DNA of 64,000 nt from JAUPVO01 sp964420875. GTDB lineage: Bacteria > Patescibacteriota > Minisyncoccia > Phycocordibacterales > UBA5272. Where the stretch lies: positions 87,373 to 151,372 of the forward strand of contig CAYQUK010000001.1 of NCBI GenBank assembly GCA_964420875.1, given 5' to 3'. This document shows positions 51,005-60,330 of this stretch, in pieces (position 1 is the first letter of the stretch; each line of letters begins with the position of its first letter). The notes beneath the pieces are model-generated. The model had not been told where the DNA came from and ran no database searches. It saw nothing but the letters and a program-made list of their open reading frames with translations. A program made the translations under genes and the position numbers.

Positions 51005-52213
51005 ATGATCGCAGCTATATTATTATCGATTTTAATACCAACAGTTATTCTGCTTGGAATTATTTATCTTATCTTTAAGGTTACAAACAAAGAATCAGCT
51101 AATATAATGTCTCCAAAAGAGTTTGGTTTGGAGTTAGGGATATTCATATCTTTGGTTTCTAGTGTCGGGGCATTTATCTCAGTAGTTTTTGCGGCGATAG
51201 ACAAGAAATATCCTGATGTACTCAGTAACAACAACTATGCATCTGCTATGAATGAGGATGTGCGTCTAGCTGTTGCTGTATTGCTTGTCAGTTTCCCTAT
51301 ATATTTAGCCCTCGCTTGGTACAGAGCTAAATATTTTGAGAAAAACGCAGACAGAAGAAATGTATCTTCTCTAAGATGGCCTCATTATGTTACTATTTTC
51401 GTTTCTGTATTTTCTATTTTTATTTCAACTATCATAACCATTTACTACTATCTTGGAGGTGAGCTAGTGGCTAGATTTGGTTTTAAAATGTTGACAGCAT
51501 TAATAGTTTTGTTTGCTTTGGCTGGTTACCATTACTTTTTATTAAAAAGAGATTATAGTAAAAAAACAAAAGCTCCTATTATTTTCAGTTTGATTTCTTT
51601 TGTATTTGTTCTAGGATCTGTTATATATTCTATCAACGTTCTGGGGTCTCCATCAGAGATAAGAAAAATGCGCTTTGATGAAGCTAGACTTGAGGATCTG
51701 TCTACAGCACAAAGCAACATACTCAATATGTGGCAGCGCAATAAAAAATTACCATTGACTCTAGAGGCTGTGTACTCAGACTCAATGAATACTTATCAAG
51801 TTTTGCCAAAAGATCCTAAAACAGGGGAAGTGTACAAATATCAAATAGTTTCTGATTCAACTATGAGAAAAGGATCTGGTCAAGAATGTGTGACTTTTTA
51901 TCCAAACAAGTTTAACAATTACAATCAAAATGGTAATTTTGATATATCAAAGATAACTTGTGATATGCCGACAAAAGCCACATTTAAACTCTGTGCTGTA
52001 TTTGAGACTGTTCGCATGTATGACGAGAACGGCATAGATCAAAGCTCTAATACAAGTTTTGACTACATGTCACCAAAATATGCTGGGTACAACTCGGATG
52101 TGTCATCATATTATTATCCTGGAACTGTAGATAAAAATCCAAATTGGAATCATGAGGCTGGAGAGCATTGTTTCGAGAGGACTATAGATCCAACACGATA
52201 TCCTAGTTATTAA
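51005..52213 (+). CDS. DUF5671-type multi-helix membrane protein
   Basis: 402 residues. N-terminal membrane part with about six helices (PKEFGLELGIFISLVSSVGA opens the DUF5671-like region) and a soluble extracytoplasmic C-terminus (about 230-402) with KKLPLTLEAVY, four cysteines and Tyr-rich stretches. Common in Parcubacteria; no established function. Confidence 0.8.
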   Translation: MIAAILLSILIPTVILLGIIYLIFKVTNKESANIMSPKEFGLELGIFISLVSSVGAFISVVFAAIDKKYPDVLSNNNYASAMNEDVRLAVAVLLVSFPIYLALAWYRAKYFEKNADRRNVSSLRWPHYVTIFVSVFSIFISTIITIYYYLGGELVARFGFKMLTALIVLFALAGYHYFLLKRDYSKKTKAPIIFSLISFVFVLGSVIYSINVLGSPSEIRKMRFDEARLEDLSTAQSNILNMWQRNKKLPLTLEAVYSDSMNTYQVLPKDPKTGEVYKYQIVSDSTMRKGSGQECVTFYPNKFNNYNQNGNFDISKITCDMPTKATFKLCAVFETVRMYDENGIDQSSNTSFDYMSPKYAGYNSDVSSYYYPGTVDKNPNWNHEAGEHCFERTIDPTRYPSY

Positions 52214-52234
52214 GGAGTTAAAGTAAAATTAAAT

Positions 52235-52265
52235 AAAAAATGGAGTCGATTAGACTCCGTTTTTT
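52235..52265 (+). terminator. Hairpin terminator
   Basis: AAAAAATGGAGTC and GACTCCGTTTTTT around GATTA, 20 nt after the preceding stop; the leuS -10 TAGTAT (52271-52276) follows at once. Confidence 0.87.
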
Positions 52266-52285
52266 ATTTGTAGTATTATGAGTAT

Positions 52286-54646
52286 ATGAAAAAGACCTCA
52301 TATGTACTCGACATGTTCCCATATCCATCTGGTGAAGGTCTGCATATGGGTCATGCCAAGGTATACAGTGCGAGCGACATATATAGTCGTTATAAACGTA
52401 TGACAGGTTATGATGTACTCCATCCAACTGGATTTGATGCATTCGGACTACCAGCTGAACAGTATGCTATCAAAAACAAAGTCAATCCAAATATATCTAC
52501 AAAGAAAAATTGTGAGAACTTTTTGAGACAAATGAAAGAGCTTAACTTATCTTATGACTATGATAAAGTCTTCTCCACAACTGACCCAGAGTTTTATCGT
52601 TGGACACAATGGATATTCAAGCAACTCTATAAAAAAGGTCTCGCATTTGAGAGTTTTGAGCCTATTAACTGGTGCCCATCTTGTATGACAGGTCTCGCTA
52701 ACGAGGATCTAGAGGACGGTAAATGTGAACGATGTGGCAGTGTGGTGGAGAAAAAGCCGCTACGCCAATGGGTGCTGCGTATTACTGACTATGCCGACAG
52801 GTTGCTCGATGATCTCGATACTCTCACAGAGTGGCAACCATGGGTCAAGGACTTGCAACGTAACTGGATAGGCAGATCAGAAGGGTCAGAGATAGATTTT
52901 AAAATAAAAGGTAAAGACTTTGAAAACAAGTTCACAGTTTTTACGACTCGCGCTGACACTCTTTTTGGATGTACATATACAGTTCTCGCTCCAGAGCATG
53001 CGCTAGTGCGTGACCTTCTCGACAAAAATATTATCACTAACAAGAGCGAAGTAGAAAAATATATTGCCGATGTAAAAGATAAAACAGATATCGAAAGAGG
53101 TGCAGAGGGTAAAGAGAAAACAGGTGTAAATCTTGAGGGTGTGATAGCTATCAATCCTGCAAATCAAACAGAGGTGCCAGTATATATCGCTGACTATGTC
53201 CTCGCCTCATATGGCACAGGTGCAATCATGGCCGTACCAGCCCACGACGCCCGCGACGGAGAGTTTGCAAAGAAGTATGGGATAGAAGAATTAAAAGTTG
53301 TGAACAGTCCTGTACAAGTAAGTGCTGTTCTGGGTGACTCTTATGATCAAGTTATCGGTTTTAGTGCCCAAGAGTTATTTACGAAAGATGGAGTTCTTGT
53401 TAATTCAGATTCATTTAGTGGGATGATAAGTGAAGAGGCTCGTATAAAAATCACAGAGGTTGTCGGCGGTAAACTTGTAAAGAAATATAAACTTCGTGAT
53501 TGGGTGTTCGCTCGTCAGCGTTATTGGGGTGAGCCATTCCCAATTGTTTTCGATGAGAATCACAAGTCATATCTGGTTGCAGACAGCGAGTTGCCGGTCA
53601 GATTGCCAGAGGTGGATAGTTACGAGCCTACAGGTACTGGTGAATCACCACTTGCAAATATATCTGAATTTACGAATGTGTATGGCTATATCAATGATGA
53701 GAATGAGTTCGTCTCAGCTGACAAATCAGACGCAAAGGCAAAGCTTTTCAAACGCGAGACAAACACTATGCCGCAATGGGCGGGGTCAAGCTGGTATTGG
53801 CTACGTTTTCCTGATGCACACAATGACAAGGAGATATTCTCAAAAGAGTCGCAGGAGAAATTTGGTACAGTGGACATATATGTCGGCGGTGTCGAGCATG
53901 CTACACGTCACCTTATATACGGACGTTTTTGGCACAAGTTCCTGTATGATCTAGGACTGGTTAAAAATATTGAGCCATTTAAAAGACTCGAGACTGTGGG
54001 TCTGGTTCTCGGCGAAGGTGGAGTAAAGATGAGCAAGAGACTTGGTAACACTATTAACCCAGATGACGTTATACGCGAGTATGGATCTGATGTTGCACGT
54101 ATGTATGTGATGTTCATGGGTCCATTTGGGCAAATCGGTATATGGGACTCAAAATCAATAGCTGGGGTTAAAAGATTCCTTGAGAGAGTCAAAAAACTTG
54201 AGAGTAAAATAGGAACTGAATGTAAAAATCAAAACATAATACATCAGACAGTTAAAAAGGTGGGCGAGGACATAGAAGGTTTTAAATTCAATACTGCTAT
54301 ATCTCAAATGATGATACTAGTGAATGAGTTCGAACAGAATAGTCTTTCTCAAGCAGAATATGACAGTCTAATGACCATACTCGCACCATTTGCTCCAGAG
54401 ACATGTGCTGCGTATGTAGATAAGGGGTGGCCAGCTTGGGATCAAAACAAATTGATCGCAGACGAGGTAACAATAGTAATACAAGTTAACGGTAAACTCC
54501 GCGGTAATATCACAGCCAAAAAAGATAGTACAGATGAGGAGGTTTTGGCGGCTGTAAAAGCGACTGATATATGGACTAAAAATGTCACCGCTGAACCAAA
54601 AAAGGTAATAATCATTAAAAACAAGCTTGTAAATATAGTCATTTGA
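52286..54646 (+). CDS. leuS: Leucyl-tRNA synthetase
   Basis: 786 residues. MFPYPSGEGLHMGHAKVY holds the HIGH motif (HMGH, 20-23); the CP1 editing domain has TRADTLFGCTY; KMSKRLGNTINPDDVI is the KMSKS loop. A zinc-like CPSCMTG...CERCG knot is present. The stop is TGA, showing that TGA is a stop codon in this genome. TAGTAT ends 9 nt before the ATG. Confidence 0.98.
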   Translation: MKKTSYVLDMFPYPSGEGLHMGHAKVYSASDIYSRYKRMTGYDVLHPTGFDAFGLPAEQYAIKNKVNPNISTKKNCENFLRQMKELNLSYDYDKVFSTTDPEFYRWTQWIFKQLYKKGLAFESFEPINWCPSCMTGLANEDLEDGKCERCGSVVEKKPLRQWVLRITDYADRLLDDLDTLTEWQPWVKDLQRNWIGRSEGSEIDFKIKGKDFENKFTVFTTRADTLFGCTYTVLAPEHALVRDLLDKNIITNKSEVEKYIADVKDKTDIERGAEGKEKTGVNLEGVIAINPANQTEVPVYIADYVLASYGTGAIMAVPAHDARDGEFAKKYGIEELKVVNSPVQVSAVLGDSYDQVIGFSAQELFTKDGVLVNSDSFSGMISEEARIKITEVVGGKLVKKYKLRDWVFARQRYWGEPFPIVFDENHKSYLVADSELPVRLPEVDSYEPTGTGESPLANISEFTNVYGYINDENEFVSADKSDAKAKLFKRETNTMPQWAGSSWYWLRFPDAHNDKEIFSKESQEKFGTVDIYVGGVEHATRHLIYGRFWHKFLYDLGLVKNIEPFKRLETVGLVLGEGGVKMSKRLGNTINPDDVIREYGSDVARMYVMFMGPFGQIGIWDSKSIAGVKRFLERVKKLESKIGTECKNQNIIHQTVKKVGEDIEGFKFNTAISQMMILVNEFEQNSLSQAEYDSLMTILAPFAPETCAAYVDKGWPAWDQNKLIADEVTIVIQVNGKLRGNITAKKDSTDEEVLAAVKATDIWTKNVTAEPKKVIIIKNKLVNIVI

Positions 54647-54699
54647 CGAAAAATGCCTTTTATAGTACAATGATATTACTTTACAAATGCCTTTAATAT

Positions 54700-55737
54700 A
54701 TGTCAACAGTCCAACTATCATTTAAACCAAAAGCGGTATCTAAAAAGCTGCTAAATGCTCTGAATCCTCGTACTCGTGAAGTTATTACAAAGCGTTATGG
54801 CCTCGAAGCGAAAGAGAGAAATACTCTCGAATCTATTGGACGTGAATACGGTATTACTCGTGAACGTGTTCGCCAGATTGAGAATTTTGCTATAGGAGCA
54901 ATACAAAAGTCAAAAGACTACAAAGAGGCTGAAAATGTTTTTGTTGAGCTTGCTGACATAGTTGCGAAGCTTGGGTCTATAGTACCAGAGAAAATCTTGA
55001 TGGAGCATATATCAAATGACGAGGTGGTGCACAATCACATCAATTTCTTCATGACCCTTTCTTCTAAATTCAAAAAACACAAAGAGGATGATGACTTTGA
55101 TCACAGATGGAGTGTTGATGATGAGGTTGCAAAACATGTTCATACTGCGTTGTCTGCATTACACAAAAACGTAGACAAAGACGAACTCGTAAAAGAGGAG
55201 GAGATAGTGTCTCGTTTTGTGTCTGATCTGTCTGCCCTCGCTTCTGATTATCGTGAGAACAAGGATGTCATCAAAAGATACTTGGCTATATCAAAAGTTA
55301 TTGCTAAAAACCCAATGAATGAATGGGGGCATGTATCTAGCTCTGCTGTAAAGGCTCGCGGTATAAAGGACTATGCATATCTGATACTCCGCCGTGAAGG
55401 TAAGCCTATGCATTTCCGTGATGTAGCAAAAGAAATCAACTCTACTTTTAATAAAAAAGCTCACGTTGCAACTTGCCACAATGAGCTCATCAAAGATAAA
55501 AGATTTATTCTAGTTGGACGTGGTATGTATGGTTTGAAAGATTGGGGACATACAGGCGGTGTGGTGCGTGATCTTATAAAAGTTGTCATGACTGAAACTG
55601 GCACAGCAATGTCAAAACAAGACATAGTAGACAAGGTGCTAGCGCTGCGTGATGTGAAGCCGAACACTATAGTTGTCAACCTTCAAAACGCAAAATACTT
55701 TAAAAAGAATTCCGCTGGGAATTATACTCTAGCGTAG
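54700..55737 (+). CDS. Sigma-70 region 4 plus HARE-HTH transcription protein
   Basis: 345 residues. The N-terminus (about 15-70) is a sigma region 4: LNPRTREVITKRYGL and GREYGITRERVRQIENFA, the -35-binding helix-turn-helix. The middle is helical. Residues about 225-290 form a HARE-HTH winged helix (YAYLILRREGKPMHFRDVAKEI, GRGMYGLKDWG), followed by a second winged-helix-like part (KQDIVDKVLALRDVKPNTIV). No sigma region 2 is present, so it cannot melt promoters alone. The HARE domain recalls the RNA polymerase delta subunit; it may be a polymerase-binding regulator. Confidence 0.85.
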   Translation: MSTVQLSFKPKAVSKKLLNALNPRTREVITKRYGLEAKERNTLESIGREYGITRERVRQIENFAIGAIQKSKDYKEAENVFVELADIVAKLGSIVPEKILMEHISNDEVVHNHINFFMTLSSKFKKHKEDDDFDHRWSVDDEVAKHVHTALSALHKNVDKDELVKEEEIVSRFVSDLSALASDYRENKDVIKRYLAISKVIAKNPMNEWGHVSSSAVKARGIKDYAYLILRREGKPMHFRDVAKEINSTFNKKAHVATCHNELIKDKRFILVGRGMYGLKDWGHTGGVVRDLIKVVMTETGTAMSKQDIVDKVLALRDVKPNTIVVNLQNAKYFKKNSAGNYTLA

Positions 55738-55785
55738 TGTAAAACATAGACTCATATATTTAGATTTGCTGTTATACTATTAACA

Positions 55786-57333
55786 ATGCAAATCGTTTTG
55801 GATATAATTTTATTTTTAATTTATATATCTCTGTTTTTATTCATGTGTGCATGGATGTGGAAGTTTTGGATAATGTATGCAAATCAAAAGTATTTAGATG
55901 GTTTAGATTGGGTACTGCTTGAAATAAAGCTTCCTAGAGATATATTCAAATCTCCTCAAGCTACAGAGATGGCAGCAGGAGCATTTTTACAAGCTGGAGG
56001 TATAGCTACTTGGTATAAAAGAAATATAAAAGGCAATTTGCCTGCATTTTTCTCTTTGGAAATAGCTTCTCTCGAAGGAGATGTTAGATTTTTCATACGT
56101 ACCGAAAGAAAGTTTGTGCAGCTTGTGCAAAACAATTTTTATTCACAATATCCAAATATTGAGATAACAGAGGCAGAGGACTATGTAAAGAAAATATACT
56201 ATGATCACCGATCTCCAAGAGATGGTGTCGGCATGTGGGCATCTGATTATTTCTTAACCAAAAAAGTAGTACTTCAAGATGAAGATAAGAAAGAGAAAAG
56301 AGAGAAAATAGAAATAAGCGGCAATGCTTTACCTATTAAAACTTATGTTGATTTTGAGTTAAATAAGGATCCTAAAGAAGAGTTTAAACATGACCCACTA
56401 ACTCCAATATTGGAATGGTTTGGATCGCTTGGTAAGGGTGAGTATGCTTGGTATCAGATCTTGGTACAAGATGAGAGTAATTACAATGGTAGTAAATTTC
56501 CACCACTTTTTCACAATACGTTAACAGACGAACATTTAACTTTTAAAAAATTGGTAGATTTGCATCTGGATAGTATAAGAAGATCTAAACCTAAATATAA
56601 AAAAGGTGATAAAGTTTTGGATGATGCTGGTAATCCTAAAACTAGAACTAAAAAAGTTAAACAAGAAGATGGGACATTTAAAGACGAAGAAGAGTTTATA
56701 GTTTATGCTGCAGATGATAAGGGAAGTCTAAAGAGAGAACATGAAATGTTTGATGAAGATAAAGATGCCATAAAATTAATCTTGAGAAAAGCCGCAAAGC
56801 CCGTAGTTAATTGCAGTATGCGTGTAGTCTACATAGCCGCACCAGGAGCCTTCAACGGACAGAATATTCAGTCCATACTCAATGTCACCAAACATTTTTC
56901 TGCGCCAGGATTCAACACTTTTGCTCCTTCGCCATCTGATCCATATGATTATGATTGGGAAGATACTTTTAAGAAAAGAAAACCATGGCGTAGTGAGGAA
57001 TTTTTTGAAGCATATGTGGAGCGCGAAGCTTTTTATCCGCATGTTGAGTTGCGAAGCTCTAACAAATCTAGAAACAAAATATCACAAGGCAGTATAGATG
57101 ACTGGTGGGACTGGGCACTGTTCAAAAAGTCATTGGGCTTCCGTAAAATTGGACGTATAATGTGGGAAGGGTTCGTACATCCATTCCATCATCCTCATCC
57201 AGATAAAGTTTTTGTTTTAAATTTGGAAGAGTTGGCGACACTGTGGCACTTACCAGGGGCTGTTGCAAATACTCCTGGCATTCGTAGGGTGGATAGTGTG
57301 AAAGGTGATGCTCCAAATAATTTACCACTTTAA
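55786..57333 (+). CDS. Large membrane-associated protein, CPR type (DUF8128-like)
   Basis: 515 residues. One N-terminal membrane helix (about 5-27), then a long soluble body with FLQAGGIATWYKRNIKGN and a charged Lys/Asp-rich insert (about 265-310), ending with PFHHPHPDKVFVLNLEELAT and a trimmed TLWHLPG motif. The motifs near the C-terminus resemble proteins encoded beside VirB4/DUF87-type ATPases in CPR genomes, but no ATPase gene is next to it here. TATACT (55773-55778) ends 7 nt before the ATG. Confidence 0.68.
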   Translation: MQIVLDIILFLIYISLFLFMCAWMWKFWIMYANQKYLDGLDWVLLEIKLPRDIFKSPQATEMAAGAFLQAGGIATWYKRNIKGNLPAFFSLEIASLEGDVRFFIRTERKFVQLVQNNFYSQYPNIEITEAEDYVKKIYYDHRSPRDGVGMWASDYFLTKKVVLQDEDKKEKREKIEISGNALPIKTYVDFELNKDPKEEFKHDPLTPILEWFGSLGKGEYAWYQILVQDESNYNGSKFPPLFHNTLTDEHLTFKKLVDLHLDSIRRSKPKYKKGDKVLDDAGNPKTRTKKVKQEDGTFKDEEEFIVYAADDKGSLKREHEMFDEDKDAIKLILRKAAKPVVNCSMRVVYIAAPGAFNGQNIQSILNVTKHFSAPGFNTFAPSPSDPYDYDWEDTFKKRKPWRSEEFFEAYVEREAFYPHVELRSSNKSRNKISQGSIDDWWDWALFKKSLGFRKIGRIMWEGFVHPFHHPHPDKVFVLNLEELATLWHLPGAVANTPGIRRVDSVKGDAPNNLPL

Positions 57334-57338
57334 TCTAA

Positions 57339-58199
57339 ATGAAAAGAAACACTAGAATAATAAGAATAATGGAATACATAATAGCTGCCATAGCGGTAGC
57401 TATTATTTATGCATATATTTTTGTACCGACAACTAACTTTCCTGTAAATGAAGTCTTTGAAGTTAAAAGTGGTTCAAACATATTACAGATATCTCAAGAC
57501 TTAAAAGATGACGGGTATTTAAAATCACCATTGCTTATGCGTGCGTGGATGTCTCTTATAAACAAAGACACAAAGATAGCCGCTGGTCTTTATTTGTTTG
57601 ATAGACCTGCGAATTTGGCAGATATAGTTAAAAAGTTTTCAAGTGGTAAATTTGATGTGCCTGCAATATCCATAACAATACCGGAGGGATTTACAGCCGA
57701 GGACATAGCGGAACGCGTAGTGGGGAGAATGCCAAGTATAGATAGAGAAGACTTTATAGCTGAAGCTAAAAGAAATGAAGGCTATTTATTCCCAGATACC
57801 TATTTCTTTCAACAAGAGTCAGATATTACTGATGTTATAGCAGCGATGCGAAAAGAGTTCAACAAACGTATTGGCTATATTGAGCCAGAGTTGTTGTCGC
57901 TCGCCAGCATAGTACAAGGTGAGGCCAATAACGTTGACGATATGAAAATAGTTGCAGGTATACTTCTCGAGCGCATATCTATAGATATGCCATTACAAGT
58001 TGATGTAGACAAGACAACTTATGAGATATACGGTGCCCCAAATGTACCAATCAATAATCCAGGACTAGATGCCATTAACGCAGTCAGACAACCAACAAAG
58101 ACATCTTATCTTTACTATATCACTGGCAATGACGGAAATATGTATTATGCGAAAACATACAAAGAGCATTTAAGAAATATAGAAAAGCATTTAAAATAA
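57339..58199 (+). CDS. mltG: Endolytic murein transglycosylase MltG
   Basis: 286 residues. N-terminal membrane helix (about 11-30), LysM-like part, then the YceG domain: ITIPEGFTAEDIAERV, YLFPDTYFF, ASIVQGEA (189-196), LQVDVDKTTYEIYG and NNPGLDAINAV. It cuts nascent glycan strands to set their length. In E. coli the equivalent segment is ASIVEKET; here the first acidic position is Gln193 while Glu195 is kept. Follows the previous gene by 5 nt. Confidence 0.92.
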   Translation: MKRNTRIIRIMEYIIAAIAVAIIYAYIFVPTTNFPVNEVFEVKSGSNILQISQDLKDDGYLKSPLLMRAWMSLINKDTKIAAGLYLFDRPANLADIVKKFSSGKFDVPAISITIPEGFTAEDIAERVVGRMPSIDREDFIAEAKRNEGYLFPDTYFFQQESDITDVIAAMRKEFNKRIGYIEPELLSLASIVQGEANNVDDMKIVAGILLERISIDMPLQVDVDKTTYEIYGAPNVPINNPGLDAINAVRQPTKTSYLYYITGNDGNMYYAKTYKEHLRNIEKHLK

Positions 58200-58247
58200 T
58201 CAATTATTTTAATGTACTTTTATGTTATAATCTTTTGATTAACACAC

Positions 58248-58799
58248 ATGAAAGTACACAATTTAGCATTTATAGACACAGAAACAACGGGGGTAGACCC
58301 AAACAAGCATGAGATAATCGAGCTCGCAGTTATAATAGCAAAACAAACAGAACGTGAGGGTAAGGGGCCTAAATTAGAGATAATCGCAGAGAAAGAATGG
58401 AAGATAAAAATGCAGAGACCAGAACTAGCTGAAGAGGAGGCGTTACGTGTAAATGGATACAACGAGGTAGACTGGATGTTTGCTGTGGATCGTAAAGCGG
58501 CTATGGAGGAATTTGCAAAAGTAACACAGTCTTGTACTTTTGTCTCTCATAACTTAACATTTGATTACGCATTCGTTCAGCGTGCATTTGAAGAGACAGG
58601 AGTAGAGTCAGTAATGCATTATGGAAAACTAGACACTATCTCTATAGCTTTTGCGCGCCTCTATGATTTACCTCAGGCTCAAAGTTTCTCTTTGCGCGCA
58701 CTTTGCGAGCTTTTTAAAATCGATAACAAGCGTGCACATACCGCCCTAGCTGATACTCGTGCATTGGTGGAGGTTTACAAGAAATTAATGAATGCTTAA
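58248..58799 (+). CDS. DEDDh 3'-5' exonuclease (DnaQ-like)
   Basis: 183 residues. Exo I FIDTETTGVDPNKHEIIE, Exo II VSHNLTFDYAFV, Exo III HTALADTRALVEVY. Probably the proofreading-type or an RNase-T-like nuclease; a separate epsilon role is plausible but not shown. TATAAT about 17 nt upstream. The last 8 nt overlap mnmA. Confidence 0.9.
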   Translation: MKVHNLAFIDTETTGVDPNKHEIIELAVIIAKQTEREGKGPKLEIIAEKEWKIKMQRPELAEEEALRVNGYNEVDWMFAVDRKAAMEEFAKVTQSCTFVSHNLTFDYAFVQRAFEETGVESVMHYGKLDTISIAFARLYDLPQAQSFSLRALCELFKIDNKRAHTALADTRALVEVYKKLMNA

Positions 58800-59847
58800 T
58801 ACAAAGATAAAAAAGAAAAAAAACATATTTGTGGCCATCTCTGGTGGTGTAGACAGTGCTGTGTCGGCATTTTTACTCAATCAGGAGGGTTATAATGTTA
58901 CAGGAGTATTTATCAAAACTTGGCAGCCAGACTATATCGAGTGTACCTGGAAACAGGATAGACTGGACGCTATGCGCGTATGTGCGCAGCTCAATATCCC
59001 ATTTGTAACATTAGACTTAGAATCAGAGTATAAAAAACATGTTATAGATTATTTGCTAGACGAGTATAAAAATAATCGAGTGCCTAATCCAGATATTTTT
59101 TGTAACAAATATATAAAGTTTGGAGAATTTTATGATTACGCTATGGATAACGGTGCTGACTATATTGCTACAGGTCACTATGCACAGATCAAGGGCAGTA
59201 ATCTAGTAAATGCTACTGATCAAAACAAAGACCAAACATATTTTTTGTATCAAGTTAAGAAAGATGTGCTACAAAAAACTATTTTTCCAATAGGTCATTT
59301 AGAGAAAGATAAGGTTCGTGATATTGCAAAGAAAAATAATTTATATGTCGCTGATAAAAAAGATAGTCAGGGTATATGTATGCTCGGAGACATATCTATA
59401 AAAGACTTTTTAAAAAGAGAACTAGATTTAAAGCCTGGCAATGTGATAGACGCTGATGGAAATATAATAGGTATTCATGATGGTGTGCAGCTCTACACCA
59501 TAGGTGAGAGACATGGTTTTGATATCAACAAAAAAACTACAACTGACACACCATATTTTGTAATAGAAAAAAGATTAGAAACAAATGAGTTGGTGGTGTC
59601 GCACACAAAATCAGAATCAGAAATGAAAACAAATATAGAACTGATGGAAACAAATTGGCTGCTAGATGTTACAGACGAGCCAGTATTAGCAAGGTTCCGC
59701 TACAGAGGGCAACTGCATCAGGTCAAGCTAAATCAAAATGAAAACAAATTTGAGATATTGGAAAGTTGCGATGATATAGTATCGGGGCAAAGTGCGGTGT
59801 TCTATACATCAGATAATAAAGTCATTGGTGGAGGAATAATAAAGTAA
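58792..59847 (+). CDS. mnmA: tRNA-specific 2-thiouridylase MnmA
   Basis: 351 residues. PP-loop SGGVDS (17-22), NPDIFCNKYIKF with the first catalytic Cys, TGHYAQ, SQGICMLGD with the second catalytic Cys, and GERHGF. Thiolates wobble U34 of tRNAs for Lys, Glu and Gln. Overlaps the exonuclease gene by 8 nt. Confidence 0.97.
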   Translation: MLNTKIKKKKNIFVAISGGVDSAVSAFLLNQEGYNVTGVFIKTWQPDYIECTWKQDRLDAMRVCAQLNIPFVTLDLESEYKKHVIDYLLDEYKNNRVPNPDIFCNKYIKFGEFYDYAMDNGADYIATGHYAQIKGSNLVNATDQNKDQTYFLYQVKKDVLQKTIFPIGHLEKDKVRDIAKKNNLYVADKKDSQGICMLGDISIKDFLKRELDLKPGNVIDADGNIIGIHDGVQLYTIGERHGFDINKKTTTDTPYFVIEKRLETNELVVSHTKSESEMKTNIELMETNWLLDVTDEPVLARFRYRGQLHQVKLNQNENKFEILESCDDIVSGQSAVFYTSDNKVIGGGIIK

Positions 59848-59861
59848 AAATTAGACAAAAC

Positions 59862-59885
59862 AAAAGGCGCCGTAGCGCCTCTTTT
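59862..59885. terminator. Bidirectional hairpin terminator
   Basis: AAAAGGCGC-CGTA-GCGCCTCTTTT lies between the convergent mnmA and the gene ending at 59901. Confidence 0.85.
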
Positions 59886-59900
59886 CGTTAATTTTTTTGG

Positions 59901-60257
59901 TTAACGATAACCATCTCGCCAATCTGCCACTCTGCGACCAAGTTTGATCAGTCTTTCGGATTGATTTGCCATTACGACGCCCACTTCTCCGTCTGCAATC
60001 AGTGGAGAAATTGTGAAGAATTCTGCGACGTGACGGAAAAGTGATCCATGTGCAGAGATGTCGATAAAAGGTGTGAACTTTTTGTCGAAACCAAGCATCT
60101 CATAGCCGTCAAAGGGATGCTTTAGGTTTTGTTCAAAAGAAATGACAGATTTACCGTTAGGTAAAGTTATCACCGCGGCCATTTCTACGACAACTGGTTT
60201 GGTTGGTGTAGAGATGGAAACTTTACCGACGTGTATCGTAGCGCTAATGTTTTGCAT
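59901..60257 (-). CDS. Small soluble protein, unknown
   Basis: 118 residues, beta-rich (ATIHVGKVSISTPTKPVVVE, VVMANQSERLIKLG). GGAG lies 6 nt before the ATG. A TATAAT overlapping the stop of the upstream gene (minus strand, revcomp at 60330-60335) gives a leader of about 65 nt with a hairpin AGGCG-acatc-CGCCT. More GC-rich than the core genes. No family recognised. Confidence 0.65.
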   Translation of the reverse strand: MQNISATIHVGKVSISTPTKPVVVEMAAVITLPNGKSVISFEQNLKHPFDGYEMLGFDKKFTPFIDISAHGSLFRHVAEFFTISPLIADGEVGVVMANQSERLIKLGRRVADWRDGYR

Positions 60258-60330
60258 GAGTATCTCCTTTTTCAGGCGGATGTCGCCTTTCCATTTATTA
60301 CTCTACCAGAAAAGGATAAGATGGTCTAGA

